This document shows positions 1 through 8,384 of a stretch of 64,000 bases of DNA, one piece after another. Position 1 is the first letter of the stretch. Each line of letters opens with the position of its first letter. Source of the stretch: Acidobacteriota bacterium (GTDB lineage Bacteria > Acidobacteriota > Thermoanaerobaculia > Multivoradales > Multivoraceae). Both the position numbers and the translations under genes were made by a program. The notes beneath the pieces were generated by a model, which had not been told where the DNA came from, ran no database searches, and was given only the letters and a program-made list of their open reading frames with translations. The stretch lies in the NCBI GenBank assembly GCA_003388555.1, contig QQVD01000043.1:62001-126000 (forward strand), read 5' to 3'.

Positions 1-2241
1 TGGACTGCTTGCCTCGCGGCGGTCGACAAGGAGCTGGCGAACAAGGAGGGGCGATATCACTGGTGGGATGCGCACTCTCCTGGAGTGTTGACCTATCTCG
101 AGGAGGAGTTCGGCGAGAGCATCGCCCATCCGGACTACACACAGGTCGATGTCGGGGTGCGCTACTGGAAGATCGCACCCGGCAAGAAGGCGTGGAACTG
201 GGACAGGTGTCGCGAGGGTGGCTTCATCGCGATGGGTTGGTCGCTCCTGGGCGATCTGCGGCGCTTCGAGTCCCAGGAGGAGTTCGAAGAGGAGCGAGAG
301 CGAATCCATGCGAAGGAAGGCGACTACTCGAAGGTGGGCTGCGCGCAGCTCTGGACCTTTCGGAGCATTGCGCCTGGCGACAAGGTGGTGGCAAATCGCG
401 GCAAGAGCGAGGTGCTGGGCATCGGTACGGTGACTGAGGGCTACCACTTCGATCCCTCAAGCGAGCGGCATCATCATCGGCTTGGCGTGCACTGGGAGCA
501 CACCGAACCATTTCAGGTGAACGAGCGAGGCTGGCAGCGCACCCTGATCGAGCTTGGGAAGACGAAGTTCCAGAAGCTGACGGATCGCCACCGCAAGCAG
601 GACGCAGCCGAGCCAACAGGCTCCTTCGCAAAGCTGAGGGATGGGCTGCGGGAGCAGGGCCTCTTCTTCCCCGACGAGATCGTGGCCAACTTCCTGCTCG
701 CCCTGCAGTGCAAGCGTTTCGTAGTGCTCAGCGGGATCTCGGGCACCGGGAAGACGCAGATCGCGCTGGCTGTGGCGAAGCACTACCGGGGGTCGGTTGC
801 TGCTCGTGTTTCGGCTGGGGCGGAAGAGGGAGTGGTTGGCATCGAAGTCAAGCCCTACATGCTGCGCCATCGCCGTACTTCCCTCCCGGAAGAAGTCCTG
901 TCTGACTTGGAAATGGGCCCGCTCAATGCAGCGAACGCGACGACGGTAACTGTGGTCTACCCAGGCGGCTCGAATCTCTGCCGGCTCTGGAAGAGTCCAC
1001 AGAGCCGTGGTGGTTCGCTCACGCTGTCCGGTGACCTGGGAGATTGGTTTCGGCGTGAACTCCAGGTGGGAGAGGAGTTTCGAATAGAGGTGGTGCTGGG
1101 CCGGAATGAACCTACCCTGCATATCTCGGTTCCCGAGACCAACAATCAGGAAGTCGATCTCGAAAACTTCGAGGTGATCGCGGTCCGGCCCGATTGGACC
1201 GACAACCGCGGTCTCCTGGGCTTCTACAATCCGCTCACCGAACAGTACGTCGGCACGCCGTTCCTCGATCTGCTGCTCCGGGCGAAGGAAGAAGAGGAGC
1301 GCGCCGAGGCGGAGGGTCGCGAGCCGTGGCCGTTCTTCGCCATCCTCGACGAGATGAACCTGGCGCGGGTGGAGCAGTACTTCTCGGACTTCCTGTCTGC
1401 TCTCGAGTCGGGCGAGCCGCTGCATCTGCACGAGTCGCAGGAGGTCGAGGAGGGTTCGTCGGCAGGGCCGCAGGTGCCGAGAGAGCTCGCCGTGCCCAGC
1501 AACGTCGCGTTCGTGGGCACGGTGAACGTCGACGAGTCGACCTACATGTTCAGCCCCAAGGTGCTCGATCGGGCCTTCACGGTGGAGTTCGACGAGGTGG
1601 ACCTGAGGGCGATGGCGGGGCTCGAGAGGGAAAGGGAGGGCGGCGCTCTCTGGCTGGGCGACCTGCCGGACCGACTGACCTTCGGTGGCAAGCCGACGAG
1701 CGCCGACTGGAAGCGGCTCACGGAAGATCATCGGGACAAGGCCGAAGCGTTGATGCAGTTCCACGAGCTGCTTGCGCATGAGCGCCGGCACTTCGGCTAT
1801 CGGGTGGCAAACGAGATCGCGCGGTTCGTGCTGTTGGCGGTGGATCAGGCCGGGGAGGACGCAGCCGCCGACGCCTTCGACCTGGCTGTGCTGCAGAAGG
1901 TGCTGCCCAAGCTGCACGGCACCCAGCAGGAGCTCGAATCGGTGCTCGACTGGCTCTTCGCGTTCGCTGTGCAGGGTGGCGGCTCGTCTCCTGCACAGGC
2001 CGACGTGGAGAAGCTCCGCACGGCGGAGGACTGCGAGATCGTCGGCGGCCTCCTGCGCTGGACGGGCCGGGGGGCGGGTTCGAGCGATGGCCTCGCCGAG
2101 TCCAATGCGGAGGACGATTCCGATGACGCCGAGATGGATACCGACCAGGGAGTGACGGTCGCCTATCCACGCACCGCAGCGAAGCTCTGGCGGATGCGGC
2201 GGCGGCTTCGTCAACAGGGCTTCACGGCCTTCATCGAGTGA
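1..2241 (+). CDS. McrB-like AAA+ GTPase/ATPase with EVE-like reader domain (5' partial)
   Basis: NTP-dependent motor subunit of a McrBC-type (type IV, modification-dependent) restriction system. The frame is open and coding-like from base 1, so the true start is probably outside the window; GTG 85 is only the first in-window start and has a poor Shine-Dalgarno. Numbering from GTG 85: residues ~20-165 look like an EVE/PUA-like domain (GxIAxGW, GDxVVANRG, LGIGTVTEGY), the kind of fold that reads modified bases. Walker A GISGTGKT is at 217-224, the McrB-typical RPDWTDNRGLLGFYNP near 368-383, Walker B FFAILDEMNLARVEQYFSDF near 417-436, and the sensor segment FVGTVNVDES near 476. A beta-rich insert (~275-352) lies between Walker A and B. 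The C-terminus has an acidic linker. The stop overlaps the McrC-like gene by 4 bases. Family assignment is firm; ligand and nucleotide preference (GTP in classical McrB) are inferred. Confidence 0.9.
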   Translation, partial: WTACLAAVDKELANKEGRYHWWDAHSPGVLTYLEEEFGESIAHPDYTQVDVGVRYWKIAPGKKAWNWDRCREGGFIAMGWSLLGDLRRFESQEEFEEERERIHAKEGDYSKVGCAQLWTFRSIAPGDKVVANRGKSEVLGIGTVTEGYHFDPSSERHHHRLGVHWEHTEPFQVNERGWQRTLIELGKTKFQKLTDRHRKQDAAEPTGSFAKLRDGLREQGLFFPDEIVANFLLALQCKRFVVLSGISGTGKTQIALAVAKHYRGSVAARVSAGAEEGVVGIEVKPYMLRHRRTSLPEEVLSDLEMGPLNAANATTVTVVYPGGSNLCRLWKSPQSRGGSLTLSGDLGDWFRRELQVGEEFRIEVVLGRNEPTLHISVPETNNQEVDLENFEVIAVRPDWTDNRGLLGFYNPLTEQYVGTPFLDLLLRAKEEEERAEAEGREPWPFFAILDEMNLARVEQYFSDFLSALESGEPLHLHESQEVEEGSSAGPQVPRELAVPSNVAFVGTVNVDESTYMFSPKVLDRAFTVEFDEVDLRAMAGLEREREGGALWLGDLPDRLTFGGKPTSADWKRLTEDHRDKAEALMQFHELLAHERRHFGYRVANEIARFVLLAVDQAGEDAAADAFDLAVLQKVLPKLHGTQQELESVLDWLFAFAVQGGGSSPAQADVEKLRTAEDCEIVGGLLRWTGRGAGSSDGLAESNAEDDSDDAEMDTDQGVTVAYPRTAAKLWRMRRRLRQQGFTAFIE

Positions 2242-3914
2242 GTGGCCTCGAATCCGGTCTCCGCCTCTCCACGCGGCGCGGAGGCCTCACCCCGAAGTTC
2301 GTGAACGGTCGGGTCCTCCTGGACTCGCGCCAGCGGTGGGTCGTCGAGGGGCCGAAGCCGCGGCTCGAGGCGGTGGCCGCCTCGCTGGGGAGCATGGCCG
2401 AGCGGCTCGGCTCGGTGGTGCTGCTGGACTTCGGCAACTCGGTGGGGCAGTTCGAGGTGCCGGGGATCGGCACTGTGGAGGTGCACTCCTCGAAGTGGCG
2501 AAGTGACGACTTCGACGCCATGCTCGCCGAGCTCACTCGGGTGGCCGCGGAGCTCCCGTTCGCGGCGGATCGGGCCGGCGCTCTGCCGTACGACCGCACG
2601 CTGGTCGCCGAGCGCGACGTGCTCTACCACCTCTTCGTCTATCTCCGGTACGCGCTGTCGGAGAGGGGTTCTGGAGAGGAGGCCCTGATCCCGGCGCTCG
2701 CGGCGATCGTGCGCGATCCGCACCGCAAGCTGCTGAAGGTGGCCCACCGCTCGCCACTCGCGCTCGCCCGCGACGTGCGGCCGGGCGAGCTCGCGGCGAT
2801 CGTCAGCGGCGCGCGTCCGATGCTGAGAGCCCGAGGAGCCATCGCTGGTTCGACCATGGCGGTGCGGATGGGCGGCCAGGTCCCTGAGGAGGTCGATGAG
2901 GTCCGCACCCGCTGGACCCTCGACACTCCCGAGAATCGGTTCGTGAAGTCGTTCCTCGACCTGGTGGCCGGCGTGCTCGATCGGATCGAAGAGGTCTTCT
3001 CGGGGTCGAAGGTCTTCGAGGCGACGGTGAGGGCCGACTGCGCGCGCATGCGGCACAGCGTCGAAGGCTTCCGGCGCGCCGGGATGTGGCGCGACGTCGG
3101 CCGGCTGGCGCACTTCCCGGCCGCGTCCACCGTGCTGCGGGGCAGGCGGGGATACAAGGGGGTGCTGCGCTGCTACGTGCGCATGCGCCTCGGATCGCGC
3201 CTGCCGCTCGACGAGGAGCAGGCGAGGCGCCTGCTCGAGATCCGCGACATCGCCGATCTCTACGAGCTGTGGTGCTACTTCCGGATGGTCGAGGAGGTGA
3301 GCCGGGTGCTCGGGACTCCCGCAGCCGCGTCGCGCTTCCGCGCTGACCATCGCCAGGTGAAGGTGCCCTACGACTTCAGGGTGCGGTGGCCGGGCGGGCA
3401 GACCCTCGACTACAACTCCTCCTTCCGCCGCAGCGCGTCCAGCCAGCGTCGCTCCTACTCGGTGCCCCTGCGCCCCGACATCGCTCTCGAGATCCCCGAG
3501 GGCCCCGCCGCCGGCCTCCACCTCTTCGACGCCAAGTTCAAGCTCGACTCCCTCACCGGCCTGGCGCCGCAAGGCGATCAGCTCGGTGGAGAGGGCGGAG
3601 AGCCAGAGCACGGCGAGGGCGACGAAGCCATCGAAGCCGAGGAGAAGCGCGGCCACTTCCAGCGCGGCGACCTCTACAAGATGCACACCTACCGCGACGC
3701 CATTCCGAAGGCGCGCACCGCGTGGATCCTCTATCCCGGCTCCGAGTCGCGCTTCTTCGCGGCGGAGGGTGAGTTCGAGGGTGTGGGGGCGATTCCGTTG
3801 GTGCCGGGAGGGAAGAAGGTGGACGAGATCGGGCGGCTGTTGGCCGTCCATGCTGAGGCCCGCGTCTCGCTAGCCAAGGTCGAGGGCCGCCGTTCCTCTC
3901 GTCAGGTGGAGTGA
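2238..3914 (+). CDS. McrC-like DUF2357 / PD-(D/E)XK nuclease
   Basis: Probable nuclease partner of the upstream McrB-like motor. GTG 2238 overlaps the upstream stop (GTGA), so translation is coupled. The 558-residue protein has a DUF2357-like central region ending in the typical LEIRDIADLYELWCYFRM segment (~333-350). A C-terminal PD-(D/E)XK-like core follows: RPDI (D413), DAK (D431, K433), then the YKMHTYRDA helix (~480-488). An acidic Gly/Glu-rich insertion (~445-470) separates the catalytic beta strand from that helix, somewhat longer than expected. Classical McrC cuts DNA only with McrB bound; the same is inferred here. No methyltransferase or specificity subunit is adjacent, which fits a modification-dependent rather than a self-protecting system. 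Confidence 0.88.
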   Translation: MSGLESGLRLSTRRGGLTPKFVNGRVLLDSRQRWVVEGPKPRLEAVAASLGSMAERLGSVVLLDFGNSVGQFEVPGIGTVEVHSSKWRSDDFDAMLAELTRVAAELPFAADRAGALPYDRTLVAERDVLYHLFVYLRYALSERGSGEEALIPALAAIVRDPHRKLLKVAHRSPLALARDVRPGELAAIVSGARPMLRARGAIAGSTMAVRMGGQVPEEVDEVRTRWTLDTPENRFVKSFLDLVAGVLDRIEEVFSGSKVFEATVRADCARMRHSVEGFRRAGMWRDVGRLAHFPAASTVLRGRRGYKGVLRCYVRMRLGSRLPLDEEQARRLLEIRDIADLYELWCYFRMVEEVSRVLGTPAAASRFRADHRQVKVPYDFRVRWPGGQTLDYNSSFRRSASSQRRSYSVPLRPDIALEIPEGPAAGLHLFDAKFKLDSLTGLAPQGDQLGGEGGEPEHGEGDEAIEAEEKRGHFQRGDLYKMHTYRDAIPKARTAWILYPGSESRFFAAEGEFEGVGAIPLVPGGKKVDEIGRLLAVHAEARVSLAKVEGRRSSRQVE

Positions 3915-4040
3915 GGAGTAGATCTGCTCGAGTTCCGGCCGTGCTCACTTCCGCTCGTCGCACTGGGCCGGCCCTTGATGGTCCTTCGGGGCCACGTCAG
4001 GCTGCAGGCAGCTCAGAAGGCCGACTGGGCGGAGCAGCAA

Positions 4041-4055
4041 TAGTGCGTTGCACTA
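4041..4055. promoter_or_regulatory. Inverted repeat upstream of the helicase gene
   Basis: A perfect inverted repeat, TAGTGC-gtt-GCACTA, sits 49 nt before the RecQ-like start, inside the 189-nt gap after the McrC-like gene. It could be an operator for the second half of the operon. A six-base arm is short enough that chance cannot be excluded. Confidence 0.3.
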
Positions 4056-4103
4056 GATCTCTCCGCTCCGGCAAGATCGCCCATCCTTTTCAGGTGGGGG
4101 ATC

Positions 4104-7100
4104 ATGCGCACCACGTGGCGCGAGCGTCTTGCCAGGCGAGGTTGGGAGATCGAGTACACGGTGGTCGGCGGCTCGCTGCCCGACGACCCACTGCTGGCTC
4201 TCGACGACGGTGCGAGAAGTCTGGCGGCTCGGGCTCGCTCGCAGGTGATGGTTGCGGCTTCTCCTGCGAAGCGAGCTCCATCGGCGGACGTCAGCTACTG
4301 GGCGGCCGTTTGCCGCAAGATCCTCCAGCGTGGTTCGAATCCGACCAACCACCACGCGGCGATGGCTCAGCTCTCGGGCTGGGCCCCCAGCGAGGAGCTG
4401 CTGAAGCGGGCGGTGGTCGGGCGTGTCTGCGATGGGCCACTCGATCCGTCGATCGAGCTGCATCCGACACATGAGGTTCCGTTCTGGGAGCGGGTGACGG
4501 AGGGCAATCCGTGGCTGCGTCGCTTCTTGTATCCGCAGGCGAGTCTGGCGGCGCTGACGGGTGAGGACTCGGCGGAGAAGGGGAGCTGGGTCGACTTCCT
4601 GTTCTACGTACCGTGGCACCCCAAAGCGGTGGTTCTGGAGATCGACGGCGCCGGCCACGAGTCGAGCGCGGCGCTCGACGGCGAGCGGGATCAACTGCTT
4701 CGGCGGCGGGGGATGCTCGTCGAGCGGGTTCGGGGCGCGGAAGTGCACGACCCGGTTTCGGCAGTTCTGGGGAGGCTCGAGCGGAGCGCTCCTCTCTGGC
4801 TCTCCGAAGCGCCCCGTGAAGCGCTACGAGCAGTGCATGGGCCGGCGGCGTGTGCGCGACTCACCTTCGCGCTGGTGGAGTGTGTCGAGCGTGGATTCGT
4901 GGAGGCCGGCGGCCCGTGGGCCGTCGAGCTCGCCGACGCCGACGGGCTGACCGACGGCTTGGAGCCGGCAGCATTGGATCTGCTGGCGCTGGTGGACGAC
5001 CTCTGGGAAACGGGTGTGGTGCCCGATCTCGTGGTTCTGAATCGCCGCGTCTGGAAGCGCGGCCCGGATGGGCGCTTCCATCGTGACGCCAGTGAGGTGA
5101 GAGTCGAGTCCACTGCCGAGATCCGTCTCGAAACGTTCGTCTCTCCGCATGCCGAGCTGACCGATCGAGGCAAGCCCTCTGTGGTGATGCGGAGCGCACT
5201 GTTGCCGGTCGACCTCTCCTGGGGCAGACAGGCGTCCCTGGAACGCCGCGCGGTTGCGATCTCGGAGAGGGGCCGGCAGGCGCTGCATGGGCTGCTGGGA
5301 GACCTCTTCGGGCACACGGCGTTTCGTGCCGGGCAGCTCCGGGCGATCGAGCGCACTCTGTTGGGCCGCGACTCGTGCGTGCTGCTTGCCACGGGCGCTG
5401 GGAAGTCGCTGATCTTCCAGGTGGCCGGCTTGGTGCGTCCGGGAGTGACTCTTATCGTCGCCCCGCTGCAATCCCTGATCGACGACCAGGCCCGGCGGCT
5501 CGAGGAGATGGGTGTCGAGCGGGTGGTTGCGTTGCACAGCGGCCGGGCCTCTTCGGCTGAGGATCGCAGGTCCCTCGAGGAGGCCATCGCGCGCGGCGAG
5601 GCCCTCTTCGTGCTGGTGAGCCCGGAGAGGCTGCAGAGCAAGTCGTTCCGGGCCCACCTGGTGGCCGCGGCAGCCCGGCAGGCGGTGAACCTCGCGGTGG
5701 TCGACGAGGCGCACTGCGTCTCGGAGTGGGGGCACGACTTCAGGCCCTCCTACCTCAAGCTGGGGCGGAACCTGAGGAGGCTCTGCGCCGATCGGGCAGG
5801 TGAGCCACCGCCCGTCCTGGCCCTCACAGCGACCGCGTCGCCGCGGGTCTTGGATGAGGTCCTCGAGGGCCTGGAGCTCGATCGCTCCGATCGTGAGGTG
5901 GTGCTCAAGTCCGACTCGTTCGATCGCCCCAACCTGCACTATCGGGTGGTTCGCGGCCGACCGGTCGAGCGTCGGGGGAAGTTCACGGAGTGCCTGAAGG
6001 AGATCGCCGGGAAGCTCGGCGTCGAGGTGCACGCGCTGGCCGAGGTCGCTGGCGCCGAGACTCTCGGCGGAGTCGTCTTCGTCCCCCACGCCAACAGCGG
6101 CCTCGAGCTGGGGCTGTCCACGTATCGATCGGCCGCCGCGCGAGCGCTGGGAATCGAGGAGGCCCAGGTCGCCGTGTACTCGGGCAAGAGGCCGAAAGAC
6201 CTCGGCTCTCCGGACTGGAATCGGGAGAAGGTCGAACAGGTGACGGCGTTTCGTCGCAACGAGAAGGCACTGATGGTGAGCACGAACGCCTTCGGCATGG
6301 GCATCGACAAGCCGAACGTGCGCTACACGATTCATGTGACTCAGCCGGGATCGATCGAGAGCTTCGCTCAGGAGTGCGGTCGGGCCGGACGCGACGGGAA
6401 GCCGAGCTTCTGCTACCTGATCTCGGCAACCGACCAGAACGTGGACGAGACGTGGATCGATCGGCGCCGCTCGATCGAGACGCAGTTCGCGCGGTGCGAC
6501 ATCCGGATCAACATCGGACGTCTGAACGACAAGCAGCCACCGCCGAAGGCTCAGCTCGCGGTGGCCACGGCGGTCTTGGACGAGTTGCTGGGCGAGGAGG
6601 CTTCGGCGGTCAGGATCCCGCGGTCCCAGCCTTCGAAGGAGGCGAGCCGGAGCGGCTATGGAGATCGAGAAGCCGCTGACCGGGAACGGGCGCTGTACCG
6701 GCTGATGATGCTCGACTTCGTCGACGACTACACGGTCGAATGGGGCTCTGGGGGCTACTTCGAGGTCCAGAAGGCGTCGTTGGATCCAGCGCGTCTACGC
6801 GCCCGCGCGATGGAGGTGGTTCGGCGTCTCAGCGGAGGCAACCGGAAGCACCTGAAACGCGTCGAGGACCTCGGGCTGGACCTGCTACCGAAAGACCTGA
6901 TCGTGGCGGCGCTGGAAGTGCTCATCGACGTTTTGAGCGAGACGCTCGAGCCTGGGCGCGCGAACGCTCTGAGAGAGATGTACCTGCTGACGAAGATCGA
7001 CGATGGCGAGACGATTCGTCGGAAGATCAACGCCTATCTCGGCGACGGCCCGGTGTCGCTGATCCTCGACAAGGTGGTTCGATCCGAGGCGACCTTTGCC

Positions 7101-7595
7101 GATGCACGCCGTCAGCTCTCCGAGACGCTGCCGTCTTCGGAAGAAGAGTGGAGCGGCTCGGCAGGGCGCTTCCTCGAGGCCTATGCCGGCCATCCCTTTC
7201 TCTTGACCGTGCGGGCCCTCGGGGAGACCTGGCTGCAGGCCGGATCGAGGGAGGAGTTCGCGCGCTGGCTTGGGAACCTCGTCGCCTCGATGGCCACCTT
7301 TGGGCTCGATGAGGTCGACCAGACCACGTTGCTGCAGTGGGCACACCAGCACCTCCGCGAGATGGTCGGTGGCACGCGGCGGGCTTGGACGGGAGAGATC
7401 TGGTCGCTCCTGGAGAACTCTCCCTCGCTGTCCCGGCTCGCGGAGAGCCTGGAGGGCACCGTTCTCGACCTCCTGGCCGGAGGTGACTGCGACGAGGAGG
7501 AGGTGGCGGTGGTTCTTTCGCGCCGACTGGGCCGCGCGCAACGAGCCGCGTTTCTCCTGGTCGATCGGCTGACGTTGATGGAGGAGCCAGTGTGA
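4104..7595 (+). CDS. RecQ-family helicase with N-terminal DUF559/Vsr-like nuclease domain
   Basis: 1163-residue DNA helicase with a probable endonuclease module. ATG 4104 is preceded by AGGTGGGGG. Residues ~160-215 carry a DUF559/Vsr-like signature: WVDFLFYV, VVLEIDGAGH, a downstream D-x-x-R helix and GMLVERV, resembling the PD-(D/E)XK core of very-short-patch-repair-like nucleases. From ~395 the RecQ core is complete: motif 0 FRAGQLRAIE, Walker A ATGAGKS (~429), DEAH box VVDEAHCVSEWGHDFRP (~532), LTATAS, FDRPNLHY, GMGIDKPNVR, and motif VI QECGRAGRDG (~756). The remaining ~400 residues are helical with no recognised RQC zinc motif or HRDC domain. The gene lies 189 nt after the McrC-like gene on the same strand and overlaps the next gene by 4 bases. 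Likely role, by inference: unwinding and cutting DNA captured by the McrBC-like pair. Confidence 0.92.
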   Translation: MRTTWRERLARRGWEIEYTVVGGSLPDDPLLALDDGARSLAARARSQVMVAASPAKRAPSADVSYWAAVCRKILQRGSNPTNHHAAMAQLSGWAPSEELLKRAVVGRVCDGPLDPSIELHPTHEVPFWERVTEGNPWLRRFLYPQASLAALTGEDSAEKGSWVDFLFYVPWHPKAVVLEIDGAGHESSAALDGERDQLLRRRGMLVERVRGAEVHDPVSAVLGRLERSAPLWLSEAPREALRAVHGPAACARLTFALVECVERGFVEAGGPWAVELADADGLTDGLEPAALDLLALVDDLWETGVVPDLVVLNRRVWKRGPDGRFHRDASEVRVESTAEIRLETFVSPHAELTDRGKPSVVMRSALLPVDLSWGRQASLERRAVAISERGRQALHGLLGDLFGHTAFRAGQLRAIERTLLGRDSCVLLATGAGKSLIFQVAGLVRPGVTLIVAPLQSLIDDQARRLEEMGVERVVALHSGRASSAEDRRSLEEAIARGEALFVLVSPERLQSKSFRAHLVAAAARQAVNLAVVDEAHCVSEWGHDFRPSYLKLGRNLRRLCADRAGEPPPVLALTATASPRVLDEVLEGLELDRSDREVVLKSDSFDRPNLHYRVVRGRPVERRGKFTECLKEIAGKLGVEVHALAEVAGAETLGGVVFVPHANSGLELGLSTYRSAAARALGIEEAQVAVYSGKRPKDLGSPDWNREKVEQVTAFRRNEKALMVSTNAFGMGIDKPNVRYTIHVTQPGSIESFAQECGRAGRDGKPSFCYLISATDQNVDETWIDRRRSIETQFARCDIRINIGRLNDKQPPPKAQLAVATAVLDELLGEEASAVRIPRSQPSKEASRSGYGDREAADRERALYRLMMLDFVDDYTVEWGSGGYFEVQKASLDPARLRARAMEVVRRLSGGNRKHLKRVEDLGLDLLPKDLIVAALEVLIDVLSETLEPGRANALREMYLLTKIDDGETIRRKINAYLGDGPVSLILDKVVRSEATFADARRQLSETLPSSEEEWSGSAGRFLEAYAGHPFLLTVRALGETWLQAGSREEFARWLGNLVASMATFGLDEVDQTTLLQWAHQHLREMVGGTRRAWTGEIWSLLENSPSLSRLAESLEGTVLDLLAGGDCDEEEVAVVLSRRLGRAQRAAFLLVDRLTLMEEPV

Positions 7596-8035
7596 GCGAT
7601 GAGTTGAGAGTCGCCGTCGAGCGATTCAAGGACGCCGAGCAGAAGTTGGGGAGCTTCGTCGAAGGAATCGACAAGCTGCAAACAGCGTCGCGTTCTCTCG
7701 GGGAGACGCGTGCCAGCTTGACCGTCGCTTCGGAAGCGGTCGCAGTGAGCGCCGGGCAGACGACCCTGGCTGCCCAGCAGCTGGCGGATGTGGCACGAGG
7801 TGTCGCCGCGGCGACCGAGACCCTTCTCCGCTTCGATCCCGCCGAACTGCGCTCCAAGCAGGAGGAGCTCGCTTCTCAGTTGGCCGAAATCAAAAGGGAA
7901 GTCGACCTAGGTGCCGCACAGGCCGTCCTGTGGCGTCAAAGCATCGGCCGTCGCCTCGTGTGGATCGCGGTTCTGGTCGGCTTCTCCGCGGTTGGCATCG
8001 GGATGCTCGCGGGTCTGACGCTCTTCGGTGGCTGA
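7592..8035 (+). CDS. Coiled-coil protein with C-terminal membrane anchor
   Basis: 147-residue protein starting at GTG 7592, which overlaps the helicase stop as GTGA, so it is translationally coupled to the helicase. Residues 1-115 are Ala/Glu/Gln/Leu-rich and predicted helical (VAAATETLLRF, KQEELASQLAEIKREV), consistent with a coiled coil. Residues ~122-145 form one hydrophobic segment (LVWIAVLVGFSAVGIGMLAGL) with positive charge before it, giving a tail-anchored or single-pass topology. No catalytic motif is visible. Position suggests it oligomerises and tethers or regulates the nuclease-helicase complex at the membrane, but this is inference. Confidence 0.8.
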   Translation: MSDELRVAVERFKDAEQKLGSFVEGIDKLQTASRSLGETRASLTVASEAVAVSAGQTTLAAQQLADVARGVAAATETLLRFDPAELRSKQEELASQLAEIKREVDLGAAQAVLWRQSIGRRLVWIAVLVGFSAVGIGMLAGLTLFGG

Positions 8036-8384
8036 GACGACGACGGTCCTCTGGTTGCAATCGCACCGAGGCGCTCGCGATCGTTGCGGTTTGGCGTCTT
8101 GCGGTCCTCCTGGCGGGGGTGCAGGGCCGGGTCCGACGACCGCGATCACGATCGGCTGAAGTGGCGTGCCGGCTAGGAAAGTGGATCAGGGCGAGTGTCG
8201 GCGAAAGTCCGATTGTCGCTGCCAGTCGCCTGGCAACTCGAGTTCCTGCCATCTCTCAGACACACGCTCGATCGCGAGCCAACGGTCCGGGTATTGCCGA
8301 CATCGCCACAGGACTCCAGAAAACGGGCTCACGCGTCCGTCTTTCCTCCCAAGTGCTCTTGGTGCGTGAATTGGGAGGAATCCG
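8036..8384. other. Intergenic region, no gene seen
   Basis: 349 bases between the coiled-coil gene and the large membrane protein. No frame shows consistent coding bias. It contains a GGGAGGAA ribosome binding site for the next gene and a short AACTCGAGTT palindrome near 8235. The length suggests the next gene has its own promoter, although no convincing -35/-10 pair was found. Confidence 0.5.

Noticed and set aside
1-8035. Complete type I or III restriction-modification system
   Set aside because: No methyltransferase or specificity subunit is present; the motor and nuclease match McrBC, which need none.
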